Source: Cristatella mucedo (Eukaryota; Bryozoa; Phylactolaemata; Cristatellidae). Taken from it: 64,000 bases of DNA. The notes beneath the pieces are model-generated. The model saw nothing but the letters and a program-made list of their open reading frames with translations, was not told the origin of the DNA and made no database searches. The stretch is from assembly GCA_009760855.2 (NCBI GenBank), contig WPIO01000018.1, forward strand, positions 4,755,001 to 4,819,000. The letters run 5' to 3'. Shown piece after piece: positions 10,441-55,357 of this stretch (the stretch's first letter is position 1; each line of letters begins with the position of its first letter). The position numbers and the translations under genes were made by a program.

Positions 10441-12433
10441 AAGACATCGCCACACTGCAAACCTCGTGATGACCGCTGAGGTGGATGACTGCCTGAAAGA
10501 ACTTGGGGCCTGCATTGTGTCAGACCTGGTCACCTGCCGAGCCACCAACTGCTACCCATTGTCCACTGCCCTAGACCGCTCAACAGCCGATGGCAGCTCA
10601 GGCAGACGTATGCTTCGAAGATTCATCGTTCTAAGCAACCACTGGTCCTGCACAATAGGAGTCAGTCACACGAATAACAAGAAACGCCCCAACGAATACG
10701 CCGAAGGAAGCTCAAGCCCTGCATGTACCGCAGCACGGTGTCTTAAATTCGCCGATCATTTAAATTCAGCCCAAATCCAACGGCATCCCTCTTTCGAGCT
10801 GGCGACATCTGAATATCGGCTTCAGGAATTCTCAGTTAAGGATCAAATAAATAGGTTTGTTTACACGGCACTTCACATTCTTAAGAAAACGGACTGGCGA
10901 CCACTCTGTAGGTGACTACCCTGGTGACCCAGCTGAACGATGCAGTTAATATTCGATCATTCAAATGTGTGAATGCAGTTACATTTAGCCGATACTCTAT
11001 GAACAAATCATTTAATATGTAATCCTCTAGGTTCCTCACAGCTGATTCGAAGTACTCACCTGAACCATTCCAATGATTTCACCGAGTTGAGCCATTTACG
11101 TGGTAAACTGGTATTGCATTCCATTAACACATAGTCAAATAATAGCTGGTTGAGGCACTGGCGATACACTCACAACCTAAATATGGCTGACTCGAAAGGC
11201 AGACAGACGATCGATCGGGTCGGGCAGTGGGCGCTTTGTGCCTGCACTCGCTCACGAAATCGGCAGAAACAAAAGAAACAAGAAAACCGTAAAGGACGAA
11301 AAAGCCTGTCTGCCACAGCTCAAGCTTGAGAACAAATAACAAATAGCTTATTTAACAGCCTCTTTTATATAGCGACAGAAGAGCCGTCGCGGCTACCACC
11401 ACGGCTTGCAGCAGGGATAATGGATCGCACACAGCATGATTCGAACCCGCGATCTCGGGAACGAGGTCATGAAAAGCCACCAACAAAAAATGCGACAAGC
11501 ACTAGACTATGCTCAATCATACCGGGCGCCTGCCAACGCAGCCTTGGCGGTTCAAGACAATTGGGGGTACCCCCAGACTGTGAAGACAGCTCGGCTCTAC
11601 CAGATCGGCTCAGTGCTTTGAGCCAAGATACAGAGTGGACAATGAGTGCAAGGAGATGAGGAGGGAGGGAGGGAGGTTTCGTCGCAGGATAGATGCAGCC
11701 GGACGTTGGTGGTAGCATCGACAAAAAGAGGAATTTGCTCAGAACCGTGTTAGTTCTCGGACACATAAATACACAAGCAAATTACAAATGCATAATTGTT
11801 GCTGGCCAATGCTCGACGGTAGTTAAGCCTGAGCCTATTACTGCTTCGCCTCGCCCGATCGACAGCGATCGCTGCAAGTTGTGCAGCGTCTCTCGCGAGC
11901 GGGCTAACATCCAATTATATACGCCATATGTACGGCATACATAAGGAGCGCACATAACAGGCTATCGGCAATATGTACATAATTATGTACTCCGAGACCC
12001 ATGATGCCGCAGTCCTCTGCGGCTTCGTGGGCGAAGTCACCTGCCAGGTAAAGTTGGATTGCCTTTCGCCACGCCGGTCTCACCGAAATGGCAACACTGC
12101 TGCGCCGGCAGCACACGCATTTTCTGCAAGCAGCGATGACGCAGCAGTAGTTGACGGCCGAGACCTCTCTTCCGAAAGACCTCTCTTCACAAGAACGGCA
12201 AAGTAGTCTGCTTCTCAGCGGTGGCAGCTTCTAAAACTATGGTCGTGCCACGTGTGGGTGAAGGACGACGCTGCACCAGCCGAGCTGGAGAGAAAGTTCT
12301 ATTGCACAAACTGCACGTTACAAACGGTTACAGGCAATCCTAATCCGTTGTCATCGCACGTCCTTCCTGATTTGAGAGCTCGACCCACGTGGGCGAGGAC
12401 TCGATGGCATGCAGCAGCCGCGCCCCCACAGGC
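10441..12433. other. Intergenic stretch 3' of SMC2
   Basis: Apart from SINE-1 at 11345-11500, nothing is recognised. A 149-codon frame (10466-10915) has no family features. No AATAAA is obvious on the minus strand close to the SMC2 stop. Confidence 0.5.
11345..11500 (-). mobile_element. SINE-1, tRNA-derived
   Basis: On the minus strand: TTCATGACCTCGTTCCCGAG, then B box GGTTCGAATCA, GCAAGCCGTGGTGGTAGCCG and a 3' end TATAAAAGAGGCTGTTAAAT. Confidence 0.75.
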
Positions 12434-44276
<31,843 letters not shown>

Positions 44277-45180
44277 GTTTTCAAAAAAGCGTCATCGAGG
44301 GTCGCGTAAGCAAACCGGACACTCGTAAATGGCGCCAATGCTGCTGCGCATGAGCGCTGCCGCATCCGCCAGCGGGGGGGGGGGGGGCGTTGCTAGACAC
44401 CGCCGGCCTGGCGGCATAGCGCCCGCGTTCGCGATTTCGGCGTCGGCCGCGCCGCTCTCGTTTGCAAACGCGCCGCATCGCACCGACTGGCCAAATTCCT
44501 TCCCAGACTTCCGCGTTTCGACGACCCTCTGCGTTATCACTGCGCCTCGTGCGCGCCGGCCGCAAAGTCCATCGCCCGTCTGCGCCCGAGGGCGGCGACC
44601 GTCGGCTTTTCATTGGGCAAGCCCCTCAACCCGGAACACGAGCTTTCGCCCTTGGTCGAGGCGTCGCTGCAGCGTCGTCCCCCCGTATCCAGTACCGCAG
44701 CCGTCCGTCTTTACGGCCACGCACCGCTCGTCCGGATAGACGAAGGCGAAAGACTCGGCCTTTCTCGAAGCGTCCCTCGCGCTAACTCGCGAGGCGCCTC
44801 TAATCGACGGCGTCGCAGACCGCGGTGAGACCGCGCTCCCTTTCAGCTGCCGGAGAGCGCCGCGACCTGTTGCCCACTCCCTCCGCGCCGCCGCTCCGTC
44901 GCTCTGCCATCGTTCCCCTTTGCTCCGCTCTGCCGACGAGCGTCGGCGGCGGCGCCCTGAGGCGAGCGGCGGCTCCGCGTTCGCCGCAGCGCTCTTTCGT
45001 CAGCTCCTCGCGCCTCGGCGAGCGAGATGGTCTGCGTCGCTCAGCTCGCTCGCTCGCTCGCCGACGAATAGGCCGGAAGCGCGGAGCCCTAACTCGACCG
45101 CTCGGCCGGCAAAGATGGGGGCGGGCGGCGGTCGCTGGCGCACCGCCGGGCGCGCTTCGGTGCGACGCTAGGCGAACAGC
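44277..45180. promoter_or_regulatory. CpG-rich SMC2 5' flank, probable promoter
   Basis: Directly upstream of the SMC2 start codon, about 900 bp are strongly GC- and CpG-rich, in contrast to the AT-rich or microsatellite DNA around them. Several open frames cross it on both strands, but none resembles a known protein, which is normal for GC-rich DNA. No TATA box is evident. It may also drive a divergent transcript. Confidence 0.5.
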
Positions 45181-45206
45181 TTTCTGTCTGTGTCTCTGTC
45201 TCCCTG

Positions 45207-45480
<274 letters not shown>

Positions 45481-45949
45481 ACTCTCTGTCTCTGTCTCGT
45501 CTCTTAGGACTGGCGACCTGATTCCGAGCGAGTGGGCCGCGACCGTTCGCGGACCGGCTCCGGAGTCCGCCGTCCAAGCTGGTGTGAAGAACTGCTAACC
45601 GAGTAACTCTTTTAGTAATTCGAGTAGCACTTATTTTTTTCCTGGGCCAAGGGAAATGGCAAAACACTTGTTTCCCAGTTTCAAGTGGTTAGTCCGCTCG
45701 TTAAGCAAACTGCTGAGCAAACTAGCATCGGGTTGAGGTTTTTCGCTTTGGCAGCACCAGCTTTCAGGCTGCACGGGCGTGTTTTTCGATTCAGGGCTGA
45801 GGTTCGCGATGCTTAGCCAAGCTTCACGAGGGGGGGGTATGCATTTCGCTAGCCTACTTGCTATCAATGTCCTGAGGTCAGTCGAATTCCCGAGGCTCCT
45901 TGGATCTCGTGATCTTGGGAATCCCGGACCCTGACTTAACCCCTGCATT
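45481..45949. other. Intergenic stretch, nothing recognised
   Basis: Unique-looking sequence downstream of the (CT)n-(GT)n array; no gene supported. Confidence 0.45.
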
Positions 45950-46090
45950 TAGGTTGAATGATCGCTGCTCCTTTACAGCGAATGTAAAGTGCTTAGAAAG
46001 AGATTGAGTTTTCTAAGGGCTGACAAACGTATTATTACCGCTATATTATTACTTTTATTGTTGCTGCTATTATTATTATTATTGCTATAG
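45950..46090 (+). mobile_element. LINE-B-type 3' terminus
   Basis: TGTAAAGTGCTTAGAAAGAG and TTTTCTAAGGGC are followed by an imperfect (ATT)n tail. No upstream element is left. Confidence 0.6.
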
Positions 46091-46599
46091 CTCGACAGCC
46101 TATTCTGCATCTCTGCTTCCTGGACCTGCCCTAGTAATCTCCAGTGCCATTCGGTTGAGCCGATGTCAGCCACGGCCTGCCATGCAGTCAAATTATGGGG
46201 GGGGGGTTGGCCGCTTTGCTTATACTTACTAGTTCTGCGACAGGGGCTGTCTATTTAGCTGATTAGCGATGCTGTTTGTCGAGCGGATCGAGTGTGCCAG
46301 TGTAACAGCAGCAGCTTAAGTAGCAGCAGCAACAGATTATTGCCCAGGGTATTTAGTGCCTGCGGTCTGTCGTCACCACCGGTCGGGAAATCCAGGGGGC
46401 CTGGACCCTCTAGCAGCAGCAGGGATCACCCTCCTCTAGAGAGAGCCGATCGGCTGCTTCAGCCACGCCCCCAGGCCAGCTACCCGGGCGGGCTGCACTG
46501 CCCGAGATGAAAAGGATGAAAGTAGGCTGGACCACGTGATGGAGCTGATTATGCGGTCGGCCATTTTGGAGCATCGCACACTCAGAGTGCTGGCAGACG

Positions 46600-46735
46600 G
46601 AGGCAGGACATACATATGCTGACCGAGCCCATTTTTTTTAAGCTTTCCAAATTTCCGAATAGCACTGGGCTTGGCCATAACTAGTAAGTTGGTGTGTCGT
46701 CAATCAATGTGAGGAATTTTGCCACCATGCACTGG
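46600..46735 (-). mobile_element. LINE-B fragment
   Basis: On the minus strand: LVMAKPSAIRKFGKLKK, matching LLVMGKPSVIRKLERLTLK of LINE-B. It is directly followed by a plus-strand LINE-A piece. Confidence 0.6.
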
Positions 46736-47010
46736 ATGCCATACTAGGCTGCCAGCTATGGCACATCCTTTCCGGCAGTGCTAAGCTTCTACGTCCATGC
46801 TACACACTACCTCAACTGCTCTCACCTGACTCGGCCACGCTTCACACTTTCTCTTTGTTGAGTGAGATCAAGTCTGTTGGCTACCGAATACTTAACGAAA
46901 GCCGCTTAGACCGTGAGTGTGCCACACAAAACTCTCATGCGTAACACCCACATAGTCTTTTTGGCTTCGTGGAGTTGCAGACAGAGATACATTATATTAC
47001 TAGGTATACA
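46736..47010 (+). mobile_element. LINE-A 3' end
   Basis: It matches the LINE-A 3' end: CAACTGCTCTC, TCTCTTTGTTGAGTGAGA, GGCTACCGAATAC, AACTCTCATGCGTAACACCC and a GAGATACATTATATTAC tail. It is diverged. Confidence 0.7.
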
Positions 47011-47379
47011 AGATCGGCAAGAATTCATCCCCGCTGTAACATCTCCACTTGACTCTTTTGTCTCCTCTGGCTCCTGTGTGCTCTAGCTTTGTGTCTACCA
47101 TCAAGTCTGCTACTGCTGACCTCATTTATCTCGTCATTTATCTTCCAGTTTGAGATTACTAGGAGGCCTCTAAATTTCACACCGGCCGATCCCTCCTTCC
47201 TAAGATGCCTAGATCTTCTGCTGTCCACCATAACTGACAAAATAAACGTGTCCGTAGATTCAGGTATTGTCACTGTATCCTTTACATCAGATGTTGTTAT
47301 GTCATTCATTTTTAAGAAGTAAACACTAGAACAAGGGGCATGATAACATCAAACTCAGCAATTCTCAAACAAAATTTAG

Positions 47380-48065
47380 AGTTGATCTCTCCACAGAGTC
47401 AGCACTATTGTGCTGATGCATAGCAACATTCTCAAGAAATCTGATTTAGGCAGAGTCTTTCTGATGGTCCCGATAGATTTCTAGGCAGTGTTTAATGCCA
47501 TAGAGCATCGAGTCCACCTTGCGTGGCTCTCCTTGCTCGTCGGCTTCATTAACATTGAACCACAATGTTTTAGGTCCTGTCTTAGCAGCCGATTTCAGAG
47601 CATTGATTTTAAAGGGCAATGGTCATCCGGTGAGCCTTCTAAATATATGGGGTACCTCAGGCATCCATCCATTGGCTGAGCTACTTCTTTTCACATTTAT
47701 ACCTTCCTTCTTTAGGTGTACTGGCTGGGCTAAATGAAGGCTCTCACTTCGACATAGATGGCACGCAATTGTACCTGTGCTGTGATCCGTTCATGGCATC
47801 CAGCATGTTGAAGTCTCGAAGCCTCCTCACAACTTGCATTGCCGATATTTGCACTTGGATGGCAGCTCACATTATCTAATTAAGTGACCATTGCCAAGAC
47901 ATGATATTACTTTGAAACCGGAAAGCATAACCGTCGAAATTAACCTAACCCCCGGTAGCAGCTGGACGAAATCTTGGTGTCCTTGAAAGAAAAACTTTGG
48001 GTAGATGGGCTCATTAACTCGACTGTTAAGGCAGTCTACTTTCAGGTACATGCGAAACTTCAGTG
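47380..48065 (+). mobile_element. Decayed LINE, RT palm region
   Basis: Plus-strand pieces FLGSV, NAIEHRVHLAWL, GVPQASIHWLSYF, FDIDGTQLYLCCDPFMASS (YADD degraded to DIDG) and RNLGVL follow RT order with many frameshifts. Confidence 0.6.
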
Positions 48066-48869
48066 GTTGCTTGAAAGCACTGCCTAGCTAGCCAGTTGTC
48101 ACTAACTGCAGCTAATAGCGAAGCAGAGTGGCAAATCCTTCTTTGCTTGCCAGTAGTACTCACTGCAATTAGCTGCAGCCAGCAGCCAATCCGAAGCTCA
48201 GTCCTCATAATCCTGTTTCGATGAGGTCCAGGGTTGTGCTACACATATATCTATGGATTGCTGAAGGGGGCCAAAATGCACAGCTTGAGTACGTGTTATT
48301 TGGTCCTCACGTCAGTACATTTGTACAATGAGTTATTTAAACTCGGCAAGACAGCTTAGCAACCCTCCCCACCAAGGGTTTGCTGCCGATCTGCTCAAAA
48401 AATGCAGGCTTGCTCGATGAGCAGTGCTTCGGGTGAACCAAGTGGCTCGGCAAGATTGTGGGACGAATAGAGAAAAGGAAAGCGAGTCTGTCGCTTCCCT
48501 CAATCGATTCACCAATCGGCAAGCTTCTGTCTCAGCCGATACTTAATAGCAGCTGACGAGATCTATCGACCTTATGGCCGCAGACCCCTCGGCTGCTTAG
48601 GTAGAGCCTATTGCCTTATTTGTGGGTGCATTTGATGCTCGCTTGTGCATTCCGGGTGTTGCCCAGGGGCTGGGCTGCATAGCACAGTGTAGCGATCGCT
48701 GGTATGCCTGACGAAACAAGGCACCGACATAGCTGGATGCTAGCGACACTGCACAGGGAAGTAGTATTACGTAAAGGAAACACGAATTCCCCAGAGATTG
48801 TGCTACCACCTCCCCGTCAAACTTTGCTCTGTCTCTAACGTCTGCATGAAATCAGGGTGTCCCATTCCA

Positions 48870-49440
48870 AAATCACGCCCTGTTTAGATGGCCACCTCTG
48901 ACCCGCAGTCAAGTCTGCCAACGTTCAGCTATTCGGGCTCGTTATGATTAGAGCACCCCAGCAGCAATGTCAGTCCATTCATTTTTCGACATCTACTGTT
49001 GACCTCTATAGCTCAGTCCTTCTCACATGTCTTCCTGCCTGTGCATTGAGATAGTCACCGACAGTGCAAAAATGGCTGCAAAGTTGTAAGATGGCAAGGG
49101 CGCCTGCACCGCTCCATGCATGCTAAGGATTCAACCTGCTGTAGGTCGTTGGCTGGCCGACTCGCTGTCTGGCTCCACTGATGTACAGTGGATCCTCCTG
49201 GCCTTGCCTTGACCCTTGGCTTTCTGCGCACTTCGGTATACTCGGACACTGCCTTCCACCGACACCGGTCCTCTCGTCTACCCTCCCCCCCCCGACCCTC
49301 TCCAAATCAAACGTTGATCCAGTCAATCTCCGGGGCATAGCCTCTGTAAAAAGTTGGGGCTATCCGTCCCCACCCCTGCCCAACGTAGAACTAAAGTCCA
49401 CATGCAGGCAATCAAAACTTATCAGCTAAGCCATGAATAC
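48870..49440 (+). mobile_element. Decayed LINE, region after the RT palm
   Basis: Pieces VDLYSSVLLTCLPACALR, VQKWLQSCK and a distal ESWGYPSPPLP-like segment parallel the CNSLLAGLPACAIR..VQNSAARL order. Highly decayed. Confidence 0.45.
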
Positions 49441-49669
49441 CCTTGCCGTAAAAATCCTAATCGATAAAGCCGACTAACCATGTATCAGCAAAAACATAAA
49501 ACCATAAAGCTGCCAATGAGCTGCTAAGCCATCAACCTTGCTCGGTTAATGTGATCTGTCTATTATATGCATAGCCATTCATCTAAACCATAAACTATAT
49601 AGACTCAACCTAAAGCATAAACATGCCAAATTTGCAATAAAAATCATTATATATATATATCATTCAATA

Positions 49670-50115
49670 AAGGAGACATGTCACACGGCTGAACCTCTGG
49701 GATTAGTTGATTTTCCTTGCAGCCATATTTGTCACCAGCTGCACGGGTATAGTGGCTTTTTTCGGAAGCCCGGCCAAAACGGAATTGCAGTAGTTTAAGC
49801 TCTGCAGGTCCTAGACTGTGGAACTCGCTTCCACAATTCTTACGAAACAACATCTACTCTCCAACTGCCGACTATGGCACATCTTTTTCAGCGGTCCTGA
49901 ACTGCTACTTCTATGCTACTCACTACCTCAACTGCTCTCCTAACTCTGCTATGCTTCCCACTTTCTCTTTGTTGCGTGAGACGAAGTCTGTTGGCTACCA
50001 AATGTGTACCGAAAGCCGCTTAGGCTGTGAGTGCGCTATACAAAACTCTCCTGCGTAACACCCACGTGGTCTTTATGACTTTGTGGAGTTACTGACGGAG
50101 ATACATTACATAGTC
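49670..50115 (+). mobile_element. LINE-A with 5' inversion
   Basis: 49796-50115 is LINE-A in plus orientation (SSAGPRLWNSLPQFLRN to the GGAGATACATTACATAG tail). 49670-49795 is an earlier part of the same element in minus orientation (YCNSVLAGLPKK equivalent). This is the usual layout of twin-primed LINE insertions. Confidence 0.7.
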
Positions 50116-50449
50116 CAGCCCAGACAGAACCAGGGACCCAGTTATGTTTTTAGCAAGCCCTCGTGGTTAGGCTGTCCCTGACCCATACAAGGGATCGAAC
50201 GTGATGGCTAGCTGTGGAAGCCGGCTGCTTACTTAAGCTTACAAACTTTAAGCAGTTAAAAAGGGGGATCTGCCTAGATTCTGAGGACATGATACTGGTC
50301 TCACCATCGCTGTCACCAATTAGAACAGCAAAGTCTCCTTATCCAGCCATACACTTGGGGTTTCCTGTGAGTAGAAAGTTGGTTTGTATCATCATTTAGT
50401 AAGCAAAAATTGGCAGACATCTTGGATCGAATTTTCGCAAGGTAAGCAA

Positions 50450-51080
50450 TCAGCTTGTGAGACACTGCAGGGGATTCCTACGGTTTCAATGACAAAAGCA
50501 GCTGGTTGTTCCACTGAGTCTCTCGGCAGCTTTTGATACCAATAATCACCGAGTATTTCTTGAGCCGTCTTATCGTCTTGCCAAAGCGCCTAAGGTTCTA
50601 TGCTACAATTGTTTAGGTTCTACATTTTTGAGGGATTTCAGAGAGTATATATTAATGACCAATATGTCATCCGATGAACCTTGAAAGTATGGGCTACACC
50701 AGAGATCTGTGCTTAGTCAACTTGTTTCCACAGTTTATACTCTTCCTTTTTACCGATTGTATTGCCAGCCACAACCTGTCTTAGTTTTGCCGACTCCCTC
50801 TAAAGCTTGAAATAGATTTCAAGATCCCCAGTCTTGCTTACTGGGAACTTCACTTGCTCACATCAGCCAACCCATCTGAACCCCTCTCCCCTCCTCAGCA
50901 GCTAGTCATCTTGCCATCCGCATAAAATTGGAATCCTTTGGCCGTCAAACCTTCAGCTTGTATGCGACGAAACTCTGGAACTTTCCTCTGCACGGCCACG
51001 GTCACTGCATGCTGTGATCTTAAGTGCCTAGAAAGAGATTGAATTCTCTGAGGGCGCTCAAGCAAGTGCATCATTATTAT
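50450..51080 (+). mobile_element. Decayed LINE with RT palm pieces and 3' terminus
   Basis: LSAAFDTNNHRVFL matches the LDLSAAFDTIDH motif. Later pieces and the terminus AAGTGCCTAGAAAGAGATTG with TCTGAGGGCGCT and (ATT)n close the element at about 51080. Confidence 0.65.
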
Positions 51081-51774
51081 AATTATCTTCCTCCTTTAAC
51101 CTGGCTCCAGCAGTCAGCCAGTCGGGTCTCGCAATGGCAGGAGCAGCGAAGGCTGATGCAGCTGATTGATCGCTAAAAGGTCGTGCCTCCATGAGACAGC
51201 GAGTACTTCGTGTCCTTTTTGTCCGGGGGGGCCCCCCCCCCCAGGCAGTCGAGCCGACTCGGGAGCAGTTCAGTGGCTAGAGGTTAGAGGTCAAGTCTCA
51301 GACAGACTCGCCGAATGGAGCTGCTGCAAAAAAGCTCTTTTTCCAAGGATCGTACCAGCTGACTGCAGCTGATTTGTGGTGGTTTTTTATAGTTTATGTG
51401 CCGACAGCATCGAGTTGTGATCTGGAGATCAAGGAAGAATGTTGCTAATTTGCAGAGTCTCTAATTTCTTTGCCTGCCAATGGTATTTATGGCTTAGGTG
51501 TGCTTATTGCCTTGGTATTATTGCCTGCAGAGGTCGGGGGGGGGGGGAGGGGAGTCGTGAGTTTCGATTGAGACATGAGCCAGAGGGGTGGCTTGTTGGC
51601 CCGCTGAGAGCTGCATCCGTGTGAGAATATATGCTTGGTTAAAACCAGCCGAAGTCCCCCCATTCCCATCCTATTAAATTCACCTCACGCCTGCTGCCAC
51701 TGCTGGCTGCTGCCTCTTGCTCTTGCTGTAAACTAAACGGTAAACTAAAGGTGTAATACGTAATCGTATGATTA

Positions 51775-52440
51775 GTGGTAGCATGCTCAATAAATGACAC
51801 GAACAACATGGTTAGGAGTGACATGCACGGGGTCGGCATGCAAATATGGTTAGTGGCAGCATGCACCGTGTCATCAAGCATAAGCATGCAAAGAACGAAT
51901 CACATTGACCCACTAAATCCTGTGAAAAAACAGATACATTTTGAGTGACATGATGTGGCAATGGCAACGCTTGTGACAGATAAGCATAGCTGCAGAGTTT
52001 TGGACGAGTTGCAAGCGCCTGATTGCACAGGCCGGTAGACCAGCAAGTAGTGAATTGCAGAAGTCGAGAGGGGGATGTCACTCATGCATGGATCAATTTG
52101 GATGTGTTATCCCTGTCTAAGTAAGCCCGAATGTTAACATTAGTTGTGTCGCTGAAAGTAGGCAGACTTGACTGTGGAGCTATGTGGACGTCTAATGAAA
52201 AATCACTTAGAAACCTGACACTTGGATTTCTTGCAGATTCAACAGGACGTATGCTGGCAGAGCCGATTTTGAGTGTCAACCATTCTAGTTTCCGAATCAT
52301 CCTTGGTTTGCCCATAACCAGTAGGTTGATTTTTTATTATCATTCCATTTAAGAAAGTTTGCTGCTATCCATGTGCGAATGTCATCAATACATGCAGCAA
52401 GGGAGTTGAGAGAATTCGAAGGGCTCGGTGGCCGTGAGGG
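51775..52440 (-). mobile_element. LINE-B fragment without its tail
   Basis: On the minus strand: LNSLAACIDDIRTWIAANFL, MGKPRMIRKLEWLTLKIGSA, KSLPTFSDTTNVNIRAYLDR and SAIHYLLVYRPVQSGACN; then the 3' UTR at 51775-51930. The LHWLPVKQ block is deleted. Confidence 0.8.
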
Positions 52441-52711
52441 ATCAAGAGATGAGCCCTTGCTCTTGGTGCCGAGCTGGTGGGCCTGACCCAAGCCACGTGA
52501 TCTGGTCAGAGGTCAAAGGTTGGAGGGTCGTGGCAGCAAGTAGCAGCAGCCTGAGCTCATCCCTGGGCCCTCAGGTTTCTTCTTCCTTCCTTCTTCCTAC
52601 CTCTAGCTGAGCTCGAGCTTTGGTATGCCGACCGGTCATCTCCTCGGGGAGGAGGGGGGAAGGACCACACCAGGGCACTCTCTCTCTCTCCCCAGGCAGA
52701 GGCGGAGCGTG

Positions 52712-52960
<249 letters not shown>

Positions 52961-53399
52961 GTGAAGCCCTCGAGCCCCTGCTCAGATCCTTGGCTGCGTG
53001 CGGGGCCTTCTCCTCAACTGAACTGCTCTCGATGCCTTCTATTTGCTCTTTGACTTGAGTGACTCGAAAGTGGGGTGGGACTAAAACAAGGCTCTTAAAA
53101 CAGCATTCCGTAGAGACCTACTGCTTCCGAGTGGTATTGAGGTTCTGAACTTCTTTCTAGTGTGTCGCCATCTTTCATGTGCAGGCCAGCACCATTGGCT
53201 AGTGGTGCCCTCTCTCCTGCCTCAGCAGCTCACACCCGCGACCTGGTACCCAGAGGCACCAGTACCTCTTCCCCCACCACCTCCCCCCCCCCCGACTGCT
53301 GCAGGGTGACAGATTGAGCTAATTTTCCGATGATTAAATATTAGTCTAACCATCGGAGTCTTGAGAGTGAAGATGTACTTTTTGGCTTAACTTGAAGAA

Positions 53400-53945
53400 C
53401 CACATTCCTAAGCAATGAATCGATGCCAAGGTTTTATCGCTCACTTTTAGGTCCCTTCATTCGTTGGCTCCAGCCTACCAATCAGATCTACTGCTCCACC
53501 ATCATACCACCCACTGTTCGGAATCTAACCGTTTACCTGTACCTTGTACAAACCTCAAATCCAGTGGAGATCGTACCTTTAGTTTGTGTGCTTCCAAAGC
53601 CTGAAACTCACTTCCGACTTGCCTCACGACATCCCCTGACTAAATCAGATAAAAAAAAATTAAAAACGCACCTACTTATCACAGCATTTAGTGGGTCCCT
53701 GTGACTTGACCTTTATGTGCTTGTATATGCTGACACTGTGCATGCTGCCACTAACCATGCTTGCATGCTGACCCTGTGCATGTCACCCCTAACCATGCTA
53801 TTTTCGCTGTTTATTGAGCATGCCACCACTAGCCATTCGATCGTGCTTCATTTGCAGCAAATGTAAAGTGCCTGGAAAGAGATTGAGTTCTCTGAGGGTG
53901 CTTTATCAAGCGTGTTGTTATTACTATTATTAATAATCTGAGATG
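53400..53945 (+). mobile_element. LINE-B 3' portion with tail
   Basis: LRSLLGPFIRWLQPTNQIY-type sequence in a shifted frame, FSSYASKAWNS equivalent region, 3' UTR, and the terminus AAAGTGCCTGGAAAGAGATT with (ATT)n. Confidence 0.8.
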
Positions 53946-55357
53946 CACCTGCTTGCCAACTGTTAGCGCTTCCAGGTAGCTCTCCTTCTCCCGAGCATTG
54001 AGGCAGCAGCTACCGCACTGCAGTAGTTGTGGGCAGTGACAAGCTGGTGAAGTACCTCAGTTGAAATGGCATCTTTTGATTGCTTAGTGACGTTGGTGGT
54101 ACTTCAAAAGCTGACGCTCAGGCAAATGCTATCTCCCCTGTGCTACCCTCCGAGTTATGCTCTAAGCTACGCTCTGTGCTACCCTCTGTGCTAATCTCTG
54201 AAGTACCGTCCGACGAGCTACACTTTGTGCTACCCTCCGAGCTACCCTCCGAGCTACACTCTGTGCTACCCTCCGAGCTACACTCTGTGCTACCCTCCGA
54301 GCTACACTCTGTGCTACCCTCCGAGCTATGCTCCGAGCTACACTCAGAGCTATGCTCCGAGCTACACTCTGTGCTACCCTCCGAGCTACCCTCCGAGCTA
54401 CACTCTGTGCTACCCTCCGAGCTATGCTCCGAGCTACACTCTGAGCTATGCTCCGAGCTATGCTCCGAGCTATGCTCCGAGCTATGCTCCGAGCTATGCT
54501 CCGAGAAAAAAAAGGTCTTCGGCCAAAACGAAAGAGATTACAACGAAGGGGGGCTAGGAATGGTCGAATAAAAAAAAAACACTGCAGTCTGAAACCCTAA
54601 ACCTGATGCCGTAATAGTTAGGATGCAGTAATGATCTGGCATCAGTTACCGGCACCCAGCTGTCACCAGCCGGCTGAGGGCATGGCACTGAGGTCTGGCG
54701 GTGCAGCTGGTGCTGGTGTGAATTAAAGTCACTTGTCAAAGTTCAGCTAATCGGAGCGACGATAGCAGTGGCTCTCAGCGAGCCGAACAAGCAGGCCATA
54801 GTTTAAGAGATTTCGAGTGCTCTCGTGCTTGGTCAGCAGATAGCCAGCCACGAGTCCTGAAACTAACAGGCTCGCGTGAGTCTCTGCCGCTGCTCGAATT
54901 TGCTGCCGACCAACTCTGGCTCTGACCTGGTACTTCCGCTGACTCTGATTTCCGGCTCCGGCAAACCGTAACAGCCAGCAGCAACAGTAGCAGTAGCGGC
55001 TGTTGCTGCAAAGTCCATGCCCGGGCATGCTGCAATCAGGGAAGCCCAATCAGACGCCTCTGCGCACAGGCGCTGCGTCCGACCGTCCGCCCATGCAGCT
55101 CCTGCGCATTTTAGATTAAACTCGGAGGCAGAAAATGCCCAGGTTCTCCTTGCCTGCACACGGTCGCACACAGCTGCGCGTGTGTCATAGCAACGCGAGC
55201 GTAGGAGCAGCGGGAATAACCTGGCAGGGCTCGCTGTAACAGAAGGCTTGCCACAAAGCATTGAGGCAGCAATGTGGGGGGGGGGGCAGAGCAACAGCAG
55301 CAACGGCGCTGCACAGCTGCCACAGCAGCAGCAACTCAGTCGCTTTCGTCTTTGCAG
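53946..55357. other. Intergenic stretch around the 12-bp minisatellite
   Basis: Apart from the array at 54125-54507, the sequence is unique-looking. Overlapping minus-strand frames at 54747-55439 lack family features. Confidence 0.45.
54125..54507 (+). repeat. 12-bp minisatellite, open in one frame
   Basis: About 30 units of three 12-bp variants: GCTACCCTCCGA, GCTACACTCTGT and GCTATGCTCCGA. Because 12 is a multiple of 3, the array is open and encodes four-residue repeats (LPSE, LHSV, LCSE). The variants alternate, suggesting a higher-order unit. No start context or family supports a real protein. Confidence 0.9.

Noticed and set aside
44281-44613. 110-codon minus frame directly upstream of SMC2, with ECPVCLRDPR in an overlapping frame that recalls a zinc-binding motif
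   Set aside because: Only one Cys pair is present, the frame ends at once, and the area is CpG-rich promoter sequence.
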